Positions 45,843-54,498 of a DNA stretch of 64,000 nucleotides are shown here, in pieces. The stretch is taken from contig NZ_CP134500.1 in NCBI RefSeq assembly GCF_031760065.1, positions 6,572,001-6,636,000 on the forward strand, read 5' to 3'. The DNA is from Streptomyces durocortorensis (lineage in GTDB: Bacteria; Actinomycetota; Actinomycetes; Streptomycetales; Streptomycetaceae). The notes below the pieces were generated by a model. It saw only the letters and a list, made by a program, of their open reading frames with translations. It searched no databases and had not been told where the DNA came from. The position numbers and the translations under genes were made by a program. Numbering within the stretch: position 1 is the first letter of the stretch; each line of letters opens with the position of its first letter.

Positions 45843-46858
45843 GAATCACTCCCGTCCGGGAACGCAACCCGGTCGCCGTCGGCATCGTCGGACTCCTCGT
45901 CCTGACCCTCCTCGGCCTCGCCGCCTGGCGCGCCGACTCGCTGCCCTTCGTCGGCAACGGCACCGGCTACAGTGCCGACTTCACCGAATCCGCCGGGCTC
46001 ACCGAAGGCGACGAGGTGCGGATCGCCGGAGTGAAGGTCGGCGAGGTCACCGGAGTCTCCCTCGACGGCGCGAAGGTACGGGTCGACTTCCGGGTGAAGG
46101 ACGCCTGGATCGGTGACTCCTCCACCGTAGGCATCGCCGTCAAGACCCTGCTCGGCGAGAAGTACCTCGCCGTCGACCCGCTGGGCGACGCCCCGCAGGA
46201 CCCCGGCGCCCGTATCGCCGCGAGCCGCACCACCTCCCCTTACGACGTCACCCAGGCGTTCAACGGCCTCGGGGAGACCATCGGGGAGATCGACACCGGA
46301 CAGCTCGCCGAGAGCTTCGAGGCGATCTCCGCCACCTTCAAGGACTCCCCGCCCCATGTCCGCAGCGCCGCCGACGGGCTCTCCGCCCTCTCCCGTACGG
46401 TCTCCGAACGCGACGCCCAGCTCGCCACCCTGCTCCGCAACAGCAAACAGCTCACCAAGACCCTCGCAGGGAAGAAGAGCAGCTTCGAGACGCTCCTGGA
46501 GGACGGCAACCTGCTGCTCGGCGAGATCCAGGCCCGCCGTGACTCCATCCACCTGCTGCTCACCGGCACCCGCAACCTCGGCACCCAGCTCACCGGGCTC
46601 GTCAAGGACAACGAGAAGCAGCTCGGACCGACCCTGGCCTCGCTCAGCCGGGTCACCGCCGTCCTGGTCAAGAACCGCAAGAGCCTGGACGAGGTCCTCG
46701 CCATGACCGGCTCCTACAGCCGCCTCGTCGGCAACACCCTCGGCAGCGGGCGCTGGTTCGACAACTACGTCTGCGGAGTCGTGCCCAAGAACTACCTCCC
46801 CGCCGGCACACCCCCGGCGACCGGATGCCTGCCGCCGCGGCAGCAAGGGGGCCGCTGA
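45839..46858 (+). CDS. mceC: MCE-family protein, third
   Basis: 339 residues. Signal anchor (VAVGIVGLLVLTLLGLAAW), MCE domain (YSADFTESAGLTEGDEVRIA, KVGEVTGVSLDG, TLLGEKYLAV), then FNGLGETIGEIDTGQLAESF and a helical region; ends with NYVCGVVPKNYLPAGT and a second Cys (CLPPRQ). ATG 45839 overlaps the mceB stop; the longer frame from 45734 is discarded. Confidence 0.92.
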   Translation: MRITPVRERNPVAVGIVGLLVLTLLGLAAWRADSLPFVGNGTGYSADFTESAGLTEGDEVRIAGVKVGEVTGVSLDGAKVRVDFRVKDAWIGDSSTVGIAVKTLLGEKYLAVDPLGDAPQDPGARIAASRTTSPYDVTQAFNGLGETIGEIDTGQLAESFEAISATFKDSPPHVRSAADGLSALSRTVSERDAQLATLLRNSKQLTKTLAGKKSSFETLLEDGNLLLGEIQARRDSIHLLLTGTRNLGTQLTGLVKDNEKQLGPTLASLSRVTAVLVKNRKSLDEVLAMTGSYSRLVGNTLGSGRWFDNYVCGVVPKNYLPAGTPPATGCLPPRQQGGR

Positions 46859-46859
46859 C

Positions 46860-47990
46860 ATGAGACGCACCCGCATCATCGGCATCGCCACCGGACTCGG
46901 CCTCCTCGCCGTCGCGGCCGCCACCGGCGTGAGCGCCTTGGAGGAGGACGGGAAGACCACCGTCATCGCCTACTTCGACCGGACCACCGGCGTCTACGCC
47001 GGATCCGACCTGCGCATCCTCGGGGTCCGGGCCGGAACCGTCGAATCCGTCGAACCCCGGGGCGAGGAGGTCAAGGTCGTCCTCCGCCTCGACCAGGGCA
47101 TCAAGGTCCCCAAGGACGCCCACGCGGTCGTCGTCGCCCCCAGCCTCGTCGCCGACCGCTACATCCAGCTCGCTCCGGCCTACGACGGCGGGCCGCGCCT
47201 CGCCGACGACGCGGTCCTGCCCGCCGCCCGCAACGCCACCCCCGTCGAGGTCGACGAGCTGTATGCCTCCATCACCGAACTCTCCACCGCACTAGGCCCG
47301 AACGGGGCCAACGCCGACGGGGCGCTCGCCCGGCTCCTGGACACCGGGGCGAAGAACCTCGACGGCAACGGCAAGGCCATCGGGGACTCCATCGAACAGT
47401 TCGGCAAGGCCACCAAGACGCTCGACAAGAGCAGCGGCGACCTCTTCGACACCCTGACCTACCTCCAGTCCTTCACCACCATGCTCAAGGACAACGACAG
47501 CAACGTCCGCACCGCCGAGCAGCAGCTCGACTCGGTCACCTCCTTCCTCGCCGACGACAAGAAGAACCTCAGCGCCGCCCTCAAGGAACTGGGCGCCGCA
47601 CTCGGCCAGGTCAAGACCTTCATCGCCAAGAACCGCGGGGCGCTCAAGAAGAACGTCGACGCCCTCGTCCCCGTCACCCAGGCCCTGGCCGACCAGCGCG
47701 CCTCGCTCGCCGAGGCGATGGACACCCTGCCGCTCGCCGCGGGGAACGTCCTCAACGCCTACGACCCGGCCAACCGGACCCTCAACGGGCGGACCAACCT
47801 CAACGAACTGTCCATGGGCGGACCGCTCGTCGACCCCGCGGCCGCCTCCGCCGCCGGGCGGCTCAGCGGCCTCGCCCCCGTCGACGCGGCCCGCCGCAAG
47901 GCGCTGCCCGTCCTGCCGCTGCCCGAGGTCGGCACGGTCTTCGGCACCCCCGAGAAGCAGCCCGGCAAGAAGAAGGGGGCGCGACGATGA
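46860..47990 (+). CDS. mceD: MCE-family protein, fourth
   Basis: 376 residues. N-terminal hydrophobic segment (IIGIATGLGLLAVAAATGVSAL), MCE domain (TVIAYFDRTTGVYAGSDLRI, LGVRAGTVESVEP, VVAPSLVADRYIQL), then long helices (ELSTALGPNGANADGALARL, FGKATKTLDKSSGDLFDTL). It starts one base after mceC's stop and overlaps mceE by four bases. The Lys-rich end (KKGARR) is unremarkable. Confidence 0.92.
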   Translation: MRRTRIIGIATGLGLLAVAAATGVSALEEDGKTTVIAYFDRTTGVYAGSDLRILGVRAGTVESVEPRGEEVKVVLRLDQGIKVPKDAHAVVVAPSLVADRYIQLAPAYDGGPRLADDAVLPAARNATPVEVDELYASITELSTALGPNGANADGALARLLDTGAKNLDGNGKAIGDSIEQFGKATKTLDKSSGDLFDTLTYLQSFTTMLKDNDSNVRTAEQQLDSVTSFLADDKKNLSAALKELGAALGQVKTFIAKNRGALKKNVDALVPVTQALADQRASLAEAMDTLPLAAGNVLNAYDPANRTLNGRTNLNELSMGGPLVDPAAASAAGRLSGLAPVDAARRKALPVLPLPEVGTVFGTPEKQPGKKKGARR

Positions 47991-49246
47991 CCGACGACAC
48001 CCGGCGCGGACCGGCCGCACGGGCGGCCGTCGCGACCGTCGCCCTGCTCGCCACCGGCGCCCTCATCGCCCTGGCCGTGGTCCGCACCGACGGACCGGCC
48101 TTCACGGGCATCGAACAGATCCCGCTGCCCGGCGGCGCCGACCTCGGCGACCGGCCGTACGAGATCACCGCCGAGTTCGGTGACGTCCTCAGCCTCGCCC
48201 CGCAGTCCTCGGTCAAGGTCAACGACGTGTCCGTCGGGCGCGTCACCGACATCGCCCTCGCCCCGGACGGCTGGCGCGCCCGGGTCACCATGCGCGTCAA
48301 CGGGAAGATCCAGCTCCCCGCCAACGCCTACGCCCGCCTCGAACAGTCCAGCCTGCTCGGTGAGAAGTTCATCCAGCTCACCCCGCCTCCCAAGGGCACC
48401 GCACGCGGCTCGCTCGCCGACACCGGGCGCATCCCGCTCACCCGCACCAACCGGAATCCGGAGGTCGAGGAGGTCTTGGGAGCCCTGTCCCTGCTCCTGA
48501 ACGGCGGTGGCGTCAACCAGCTCAGGACCATCACCACCGAACTCAACAAGGCGCTCGCGGGACAGGAACCACAGATCCGCTCCGTGCTCCGCCGGGTCGA
48601 CACCCTCGTGACCAACCTCGACGCCAACAAGGGCGACATCACCAAGGCCCTCGACGGCGTCAACCGGCTCGGCGCCACCCTCGCCACCCGCAAGCAGGAC
48701 GTCGGAACCGTCCTCACCGGGCTCAGCCCCGGACTCAAGGTCCTGGAGAAGCAGCGCGGCTCCCTCCTGACCATGCTGCGCTCCCTCGACACCCTCTCCA
48801 CCGTCGCCGTCGACACGGTCAACCGCACCAAGGCCGACATGATCGCCGACCTCAAGGCCCTCGCGCCCACCCTCAAGGCGCTCGCCGACTCGGGCCAGGA
48901 CCTGCCCGACTCCCTTCAGGTGCTGCTCACCTATCCCTTCACGGACGAGGTGCTGCGCGGCGTGAAGGGCGACTACCTCAATGTCTACCTGGACGTGACC
49001 GCCCTGCCCGGTACGCGGATCATCCCGGCGCTCACTCCGGGCGATCCCGGCATCCCGCCGCCCCCGGCCGAGGGCGAGGGAGCGGCGGCCCGCAGCGGCC
49101 TCCCGCTACCGCTGCCCGCAGTGTCCGGTACCGGTGAGACGCCCGCAGTGTCCGGTACGGGCGAGACGCCCGCCGGGTCCGGCAGCCGTGAGACGCCGGC
49201 CGGGTCCGGCAGCCCGAAGAACGGAAAGGGGGCGGCGACGCCGTGA
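47987..49246 (+). CDS. mceE: MCE-family protein, fifth (LprK position)
   Basis: 419 residues. Signal anchor (AAVATVALLATGALIALAVV), MCE domain (YEITAEFGDVLSLAPQSSVKVNDVSVGRV, QSSLLGEKFIQL), helical region, then a Pro/Gly linker and a tandem-repeat C-terminus (SGTGETPAV units). In Mycobacterium the fifth Mce protein is normally a lipoprotein (LprK); here no lipobox Cys follows the hydrophobic segment, so it is probably anchored by an uncleaved helix. ATGA overlap with mceD, GTGA with mceF. Confidence 0.9.
   Translation: MTDDTRRGPAARAAVATVALLATGALIALAVVRTDGPAFTGIEQIPLPGGADLGDRPYEITAEFGDVLSLAPQSSVKVNDVSVGRVTDIALAPDGWRARVTMRVNGKIQLPANAYARLEQSSLLGEKFIQLTPPPKGTARGSLADTGRIPLTRTNRNPEVEEVLGALSLLLNGGGVNQLRTITTELNKALAGQEPQIRSVLRRVDTLVTNLDANKGDITKALDGVNRLGATLATRKQDVGTVLTGLSPGLKVLEKQRGSLLTMLRSLDTLSTVAVDTVNRTKADMIADLKALAPTLKALADSGQDLPDSLQVLLTYPFTDEVLRGVKGDYLNVYLDVTALPGTRIIPALTPGDPGIPPPPAEGEGAAARSGLPLPLPAVSGTGETPAVSGTGETPAGSGSRETPAGSGSPKNGKGAATP
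49121..49219 (+). repeat. 27-bp tandem repeat inside mceE C-terminus
   Basis: Three full units at 49121, 49148 and 49175 and a partial fourth at 49202, sharing the pattern GTCCGG-n-GAGACGCC. Each encodes nine residues (SGTGETPAV, SGTGETPAG, SGSRETPAG). The period is a multiple of three, so copy-number change keeps the frame. Confidence 0.85.
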
Positions 49247-50475
49247 TCACCCTCGCCATCCGGCTGAAGAACCTCGCCTTCCTCGTCATCGCGGTCCTGG
49301 TCCTCGGCTATCTGGGCGTGCGCTACGCCGATCTCGGCCAGTACGTAGGACTGCGCAGCTACTACACCGTCACAGTCCAACTCCCGCAGACCGGCGGCCT
49401 GTACACCCACTCCAACGTCACCTACCGGGGTGTCTCCGTCGGTCGTGTCGGCCCCATCGAGCTGACCGCCGACGGCGTCGAGGCCGAACTGCGCATCGAG
49501 AAGGACGCCCCGCCGATCCCGGACAGCCTCACCGCCGTCGTCGCGAACCTCTCGGCGGTCGGCGAGCAGTACGTCGACCTGCGCCCCACACGTAAGGACG
49601 GCCCCTTCCTCGGTGACGGCTCGGTCATCGACGCCGCCGACACCACCATCCCCGCACCCCCCACGGACGTCCTCATGAGCGTCAACGACCTCGCACGCTC
49701 TGTGGACCCGGAGAGCCTGCGGACCGTCGTGGAGGAGTTCGGGGCCGCCTTCGAAGGCCGCGGCGACGACCTCCAGGTCCTGCTGGACACCGGCGGCGAC
49801 TTCATCGAGGCCGCCGACCGGGCCCTGCCGGTCACCACCAAGCTGATGGCCGATGGTGAAAGGGTCCTGCGCACCCAGGCCGAACAGGGGCAGGCGCTGA
49901 AGGGCTTCGCCTCGGGCGCCAAGGAGCTGGCCGCGGAACTCAAGGGCTCCGACACCGATCTGCGCCGCCTCATCGCCACCACCCCGGACGCGGCCGTCCA
50001 GATCAGCGGGCTGCTGCGCGACCTCGACCCGGCCTTCGGCGTCGTCGTCGCCAATCTCCTCACCACATCCGAGGTCGCCGTCACCCGCCAACGAGGCCTG
50101 GAGGAGCTACTGGTGAAGCTGCCCGCCGTCGCGGCCGCCGGGGCAAGCGCGGTCGACGACGACGGCGCCCGGTTCGGCCTGTCCGTCACCTTCTTCGAAC
50201 CGCTGCCCTGCACGGCCGGATACGGCGGAACGGTCTACCGCAACGGCCTGGACATCTCGTCCGGCCCTGCCGTGAACACCGCCGCCCGTTGTACGTCCGA
50301 CCCGGGCACCGGCATCAACGTCCGCGGCAGCGCCAACGCGCCCAAGGGCGGCCCGGTGCCGGAACCCGCCGTACCGGGCAAGACGCGGCTCCCCGGGGCC
50401 CTGGGCAGCACCCCTGGCACCGCGCCTCCCGCGGACGGCATCGCCGGGCTGCTGGGCCTGGGAGGCGGATCGTGA
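49243..50475 (+). CDS. mceF: MCE-family protein, sixth
   Basis: 410 residues. Signal anchor (NLAFLVIAVLVLGYLGVRYA), MCE domain (YTVTVQLPQTGGLYTHSNVTYRG, SVGRVGPIEL, ANLSAVGEQYVDL), then helices and a C-terminal region with PLPCTAGYGGTVYRNGLD and AARCTSDPG, the Cys-containing element of MceF. A Pro/Gly-rich tail ends in GIAGLLGLGGGS. GTG overlaps mceE by four bases; it overlaps the next gene by four. Confidence 0.92.
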   Translation: MITLAIRLKNLAFLVIAVLVLGYLGVRYADLGQYVGLRSYYTVTVQLPQTGGLYTHSNVTYRGVSVGRVGPIELTADGVEAELRIEKDAPPIPDSLTAVVANLSAVGEQYVDLRPTRKDGPFLGDGSVIDAADTTIPAPPTDVLMSVNDLARSVDPESLRTVVEEFGAAFEGRGDDLQVLLDTGGDFIEAADRALPVTTKLMADGERVLRTQAEQGQALKGFASGAKELAAELKGSDTDLRRLIATTPDAAVQISGLLRDLDPAFGVVVANLLTTSEVAVTRQRGLEELLVKLPAVAAAGASAVDDDGARFGLSVTFFEPLPCTAGYGGTVYRNGLDISSGPAVNTAARCTSDPGTGINVRGSANAPKGGPVPEPAVPGKTRLPGALGSTPGTAPPADGIAGLLGLGGGS

Positions 50476-50993
50476 CCCTCCGTACCCGGCGGACGGCCGG
50501 CTGGGCCGCGCTGCTCATCGCCGCCCTGCTCTGCGGGCTGGGCGCCTGGTCGTACGGCCAGGCGCGCGACGACCGCTCCCTCGCCCACGCGAAGGCCCGC
50601 GACACGGCCCTCGCCCAGGGGAAACGGCGCCTCGCGACGCTGAACAGCCTGGACGGCACGGACGCCGGACGGGTGGACGCCGGGCTCCGCGCCTGGCTCG
50701 ACTCCTCCACCGGACCACTGCGCGACCAGCTGAAGCGGACCGCCAAGGCCGACGCGAAGACGCTGACGACGGCGGGCGACACCGCCCGGGGCAAGGTCAC
50801 CGCGGCGGCGCTCACCGCACTGGACGAGCGCACCGGTACAGCGGAGCTCATCGCCACCGTGGACGTCGAGGTCACCCCCCGCACCGGCGCCGCGGGCACC
50901 CAGCGCAAACGGTTCGGGGCCACCCTCGCCCGTACGGCGGACGGCTGGAAGGTCAAGGCGCTCACGGCGATCGGGACGGGCGGCGGCCGATGA
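50472..50993 (+). CDS. Mce-associated membrane protein 1
   Basis: 173 residues, one N-terminal span (WAALLIAALLCGLGAWSYGQA), then a Mas/VirB8-like extracytoplasmic domain: early helix DTALAQGKRRLATLNSLD, DAGLRAWLDSSTGPLRDQLK, and a final beta segment RKRFGATLARTADGWKVKAL. Such proteins follow mce genes in actinobacteria and stabilise or dock onto the importer (inferred). GTG at 50472 overlaps mceF; the frame upstream to 50289 is discarded. Confidence 0.85.
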   Translation: MTLRTRRTAGWAALLIAALLCGLGAWSYGQARDDRSLAHAKARDTALAQGKRRLATLNSLDGTDAGRVDAGLRAWLDSSTGPLRDQLKRTAKADAKTLTTAGDTARGKVTAAALTALDERTGTAELIATVDVEVTPRTGAAGTQRKRFGATLARTADGWKVKALTAIGTGGGR

Positions 50994-51634
50994 GAGAGCG
51001 GGGAGGGACGGCAACGATGAACGGCACGGCGACGGATGCGGAAGAGTCCGCTGATGCCACGACGACGGATGCGGAAGAGTCCGCCGATGCGGCGGGTGCC
51101 GGGCCCGAGGAGGGGCACGCGGAGGACACGCCCCGCCGCCGCCGGCCGCGCGCCCTCGGCGTACTCCTGACCCTCGCCCTGCTCGCCACGGGCGGCGCCC
51201 TGTACGCCGAGGGCCGACAGCTCCGCGACACCCCGGCCACGGCGAACCTCGCGCTCACCGACGCCGAGGCGACCGCGCGCGTCACGGGCGACGTCAGCGA
51301 CGCGCTCGGGAAGATCTTCTCGTACGCTCCCGGCTCCACGGCCGTCACCAAGGCGGCGGCGCAGGAGGTCCTGTCGGGCAAGGCCCTCCAGCAGTACGCG
51401 GCACTGTTCGGCCAGGTCGAGCGGCAGTCCGCCGACCAGAAGCTGACGCTCACCACCCAGGTCGTCCGGGCCGGAGTGATCCGGCTGACCGGCAGCAGCG
51501 CCCGCCTCCTGGTCTTCCTCGACCAGGTCTACGAGCGTCGGGGACGCACCGCCACGACCGCGTCCGCCCAGCTCGCCGTCACCGCCGAACTGCGGGACGA
51601 GCACTGGCGGATCGTCGAGATCGGCTCCACATGA
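50990..51634 (+). CDS. Mce-associated membrane protein 2
   Basis: 214 residues. An acidic cytoplasmic N-terminus with a duplicated TDAEESADA segment, one span (ALGVLLTLALLATGGALYA), then a VirB8-like domain: NLALTDAEATARVTGDVSDA, SYAPGSTAVTKAAAQEVL and AQLAVTAELRDEHWRIVEI. It pairs with protein 4 in sequence layout, whereas proteins 1 and 3 form the other subtype. ATGA overlap on both sides. Confidence 0.83.
   Translation: MRERGGTATMNGTATDAEESADATTTDAEESADAAGAGPEEGHAEDTPRRRRPRALGVLLTLALLATGGALYAEGRQLRDTPATANLALTDAEATARVTGDVSDALGKIFSYAPGSTAVTKAAAQEVLSGKALQQYAALFGQVERQSADQKLTLTTQVVRAGVIRLTGSSARLLVFLDQVYERRGRTATTASAQLAVTAELRDEHWRIVEIGST
51031..51090 (+). repeat. Direct repeat in Mce-associated protein 2
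   Basis: Two copies of a 27-base word starting GACGGATGCGGAAGAGTCCG, at 51031-51057 and 51064-51090, 26 of 27 bases identical, encoding DAEESADA repeats. Confidence 0.8.
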
Positions 51635-52251
51635 CGGTGGCCCGGCAGCGAAGGCGCACCGGTCCGGTTCGGCAGGCAGGGGAGAGACAGCACATGGCAC
51701 GGGAGCGCACGGAACCCACCCGCACGGCGCGCGCACGGGCACGGAATCCGCTGGTGGTCGCCGCGATGGCGCTGGCCGTCTGCGCGGCCGGAGCCGCGGG
51801 CTGGGGCGGCTGGCAGCGCTACGACGCCGCACACGACGACGCGGCCTCCTTCGCACAGGCACGGGAGGACGCGCTGGCGGCGGGGGAGCAGGCGGTGCAG
51901 AACATGAACACCCTGGACCACCGCACCCTGGAAAAGGGGCTCGACAGCTGGGAGGAGTCCACGACCGGCGACCTTCGCCGCCAACTCGTCGACGGACGCG
52001 ACGCGTTCGCGAAGCAGATCGCGGAGGCCAAGACGGTCAGCACCGCGAAGGTCCTCTCCGGGGCGGTGACCGAGCTGGACCAACGGGCGGGCCGGGCCGG
52101 GGTGATGGTGGCACTGAGAGTCACGGTGACGGCGCCGAAGGGCGAACCAGCGGTGAAGGAAAGCCGGTTGCTCGGCAGCCTCACCCGGACCGCCGAGGGG
52201 TGGAAGCTCAGCGCGCTCGGCCAGGCGCCCGTCGGCAGCACGGCCGGCTGA
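51631..52251 (+). CDS. Mce-associated membrane protein 3
   Basis: 206 residues, same subtype as protein 1: basic N-terminus, span (LVVAAMALAVCAAGAAGWGGW), then EDALAAGEQAVQNMNTLDHR, GLDSWEESTTGDLRRQLVDG and a final RLLGSLTRTAEGWKLSAL. The ATG at 51631 overlaps the previous stop (ATGA); ATG at 51694 with GGGGAGAG upstream is an alternative start that would shorten the cytoplasmic tail by 21 residues. Confidence 0.83.
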   Translation: MTVARQRRRTGPVRQAGERQHMARERTEPTRTARARARNPLVVAAMALAVCAAGAAGWGGWQRYDAAHDDAASFAQAREDALAAGEQAVQNMNTLDHRTLEKGLDSWEESTTGDLRRQLVDGRDAFAKQIAEAKTVSTAKVLSGAVTELDQRAGRAGVMVALRVTVTAPKGEPAVKESRLLGSLTRTAEGWKLSALGQAPVGSTAG

Positions 52252-52315
52252 CCCCCGGCACCGCATTGCACCGCACCACCCGCACCGCCCCGCTCGCCCC
52301 GGAGAGGACCCCGCC

Positions 52316-53098
52316 TTGTCGACGACCCGCCACCTCGTCAACCGCCGCCGCCGGCTCGCCACCGCACCACCCCGTACGACGGTGACCGAGGCGGAACCGG
52401 CTCAAGAGCCGACCCCCGCCCCGGCGACCGATGCCGCCCCGGAAGCCGATGCCGCCCCGGCTACCGACGCCGACCAGGGGACTGGCGCCGCCTCGGCTAC
52501 CGACGCCGCCCCGGAAGCCGATGCCGCACCGGTCACCGACCCGCAGCCGGACGGCCCCCGGAGCAGCGGGCCGCGCCTCCGCCGCCTCCGTGTCTCGCTG
52601 CCCGCTGTGCTGTGCGCCCTCACCGTCCTCCTCGGAGCCTTTGCCGCCTGGGCGTTCGCCTCGGCCGGGGAGCTCCGTGACGAACCGGCCCGGCAGAACA
52701 CCGCGCTCACCGACATCGGCAGCACCAGTGAGGTGAAGGGCCGGATCAGCGAGGCGGTCGGTGCGGTGTTCTCGTACGACTACGCCTCGCCCGCCCGGTC
52801 CGACCGCGCGGCGAGCACCTACCTCACCGGCCGGGCCGTGCGGCAGCACAAGGACATGCTCGCCGAGGTACGGGAGCAGGCCCCGCAGCAGAAGCTCGTC
52901 CTCACCACAACGGTCACCGAGAGCGGGGTGCAGTTCCTCGACGGCGACCGGGCCCGGCTGCTGATCTTCGCCGACCAGAGCAACACCCGTACCGGCAAGG
53001 ACGAGGAGACCACCTACGCGGCGGCCATGTTCGCCGTGGACGCAGTGCGCCGGGGGGACACCTGGCTGATCGCCGCCATCGACACGTTCACCCGGTGA
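52316..53098 (+). CDS. Mce-associated membrane protein 4
   Basis: 260 residues. TTG start at 52316 with GGAGAGGA upstream. The first 85 residues are cytoplasmic, Ala/Asp/Glu/Pro-rich with repeated ATDAAPEADAAP units (DNA about 52425-52550). One span (VSLPAVLCALTVLLGAFAAWAF) precedes a VirB8-like domain (NTALTDIGSTSEVKGRISEAV, SYDYASPARSDRAASTYLTG). It overlaps the frame of the next gene's upstream GTG. A 64-base gap before it is the only real break in the mce unit. Confidence 0.83.
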   Translation: MSTTRHLVNRRRRLATAPPRTTVTEAEPAQEPTPAPATDAAPEADAAPATDADQGTGAASATDAAPEADAAPVTDPQPDGPRSSGPRLRRLRVSLPAVLCALTVLLGAFAAWAFASAGELRDEPARQNTALTDIGSTSEVKGRISEAVGAVFSYDYASPARSDRAASTYLTGRAVRQHKDMLAEVREQAPQQKLVLTTTVTESGVQFLDGDRARLLIFADQSNTRTGKDEETTYAAAMFAVDAVRRGDTWLIAAIDTFTR

Positions 53099-53133
53099 GA
53101 CCGGGCCCCGGACGACGGGGGAGAGGAGCCCAG

Positions 53134-54498
53134 ATGAGCGCCAACCGCACCGCGCGCCGCCGCCTCACCACCACGGCCGCCGCGGTCGCCGCGATGGCCG
53201 CGCTCACCGCGTCCCAGGCGCCGGGGTTCGCGCTGCCCGAGCCCCGCCAGGAGAAGGCCGCGGCCGCCTCCGACGACGTGGTGTGGACCGAGGTGCCGGG
53301 CGACGACGTCTACCACACCGAGTTACCGCCGCTGCGGAGCCCGAAGCCGCCCGCACCCCCGAAGCCGGGCGCGAAACCCGATCCGGTGGCGGCCCGCGCC
53401 TGGCCCGAGGCGGGCATTCCGGCCACCGTCCTCGCCGCCTACCGCCGGGCCGAGAGCGCGGTGCGCCGCGGTGACCCCGGCTGCGGGCTCCCGTGGCAGC
53501 TGCTCGCGGCGATCGGCAAGGTCGAGTCCGGCCAGGCGTCCGGCGGCCGGGTCGACGCGCGCGGGACGACCCTCACCCCGATCCTCGGGCCCGCGCTCGA
53601 CGGAAACGGCTTCGCCCTGATCCGGGACACCGACGGTGGAGCGTACGACGGTGACCGCACCTACGACCGGGCTGTCGGGCCGATGCAGTTCATCCCCTCC
53701 ACCTGGGCGGCCTGGGGCAGGGACGGCAACGGCGACGGGCGCAAGGACCCGAACAACATCTACGACGCGGCGCTCGCCGCCGGTCACTACCTCTGCGCCG
53801 GGCCCCGCGATCTGACGCGCCGCGCCGACCTGGACCGGGCGATCCTCAGCTACAACCGCTCCGAGACCTATCTGCGGACCGTGCTGTCGTGGCTGGAGTT
53901 CTACCGCAAGGGCACCCACCCGGTCGCCGACGGCAAGGGTGTCGTGCCGGTCAGCCCGGGCCCCGGCGGGAAGGCCCCGCCCAAGGCCCCGGTCGGCGGC
54001 CCCGGCACACAGGGCCGCCCGGGCAAAGGCAACGGCGATGGCGACGGCGGCATCGTCATCGGCCCCCAGCCCACCCGCCCACCGGCCCCGACGCCCTCAC
54101 CCGGTCCGACAGACCCTGGTCCCACGGACCCTGGTCCCACGGACCCTGGTCCCACCGACCCAGGTCCCACCGACCCGGGCCCCACGGACCCCGGTCCCAC
54201 CGACCCTGGCCCGAGCCCGAGCCCCGATCCGACGGACTCCGGCCCCACCGACCCGGGGCCGGACCCGACCGACCCGGGGCCGGACCCCACCGACCCGAGC
54301 CCCACCCCGACCGGACCCCCCACATCGCCGGACCCCGACCCCGATCCCGACCCGGACCCCGGCGAGACCGGGCCCGCCTGCCCCGGCGACACCCCGGCCC
54401 CCTCCCCGTCCGGCGACGCGGGGCCGGCGGGCCCGGGCGCGTCGGACGAGCCCTGCGCCACGCCGACCGGCGAACCGGAGTCCGGGTCAGCCGCCTGA
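53134..54498 (+). CDS. Secreted lytic transglycosylase (SLT/lysozyme-like) with Pro-rich tail
   Basis: 454 residues. Signal peptide (AAAVAAMAALTASQAPGFA), then a lysozyme-like domain: LPWQLLAAIGKVESGQASGG with the catalytic Glu, GPMQFIPSTWAAWGRDGNGD and YDAALAAGHYLCAG, the order seen in transglycosylase family 103/Slt-like enzymes. The last 190 residues are a DPGPTDPGPT repeat tail. ATG 53134 has GGGGGAGAGGAG upstream; a GTG at 53095 overlapping the previous stop is an alternative. As last gene of the mce unit it could open peptidoglycan for the importer. It overlaps ligC's end by 12 bases. Confidence 0.88.
   Translation: MSANRTARRRLTTTAAAVAAMAALTASQAPGFALPEPRQEKAAAASDDVVWTEVPGDDVYHTELPPLRSPKPPAPPKPGAKPDPVAARAWPEAGIPATVLAAYRRAESAVRRGDPGCGLPWQLLAAIGKVESGQASGGRVDARGTTLTPILGPALDGNGFALIRDTDGGAYDGDRTYDRAVGPMQFIPSTWAAWGRDGNGDGRKDPNNIYDAALAAGHYLCAGPRDLTRRADLDRAILSYNRSETYLRTVLSWLEFYRKGTHPVADGKGVVPVSPGPGGKAPPKAPVGGPGTQGRPGKGNGDGDGGIVIGPQPTRPPAPTPSPGPTDPGPTDPGPTDPGPTDPGPTDPGPTDPGPTDPGPSPSPDPTDSGPTDPGPDPTDPGPDPTDPSPTPTGPPTSPDPDPDPDPDPGETGPACPGDTPAPSPSGDAGPAGPGASDEPCATPTGEPESGSAA
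54112..54216 (+). repeat. 15-bp tandem repeat in the transglycosylase tail
   Basis: About seven units of a 15-base word close to GACCCTGGTCCCACG, encoding DPGPT. More divergent units continue to about 54380. The length is a multiple of three. Confidence 0.85.

Noticed and set aside
53095..53133. GTG start for the lytic transglycosylase overlapping the previous stop
   Set aside because: Not excluded, but the ATG at 53134 has a far better ribosome site and gives a standard signal peptide.
54112..54380. CRISPR-like array
   Set aside because: The 15-bp units are contiguous, encode DPGPT in frame and have no spacers, so it is a coding repeat.
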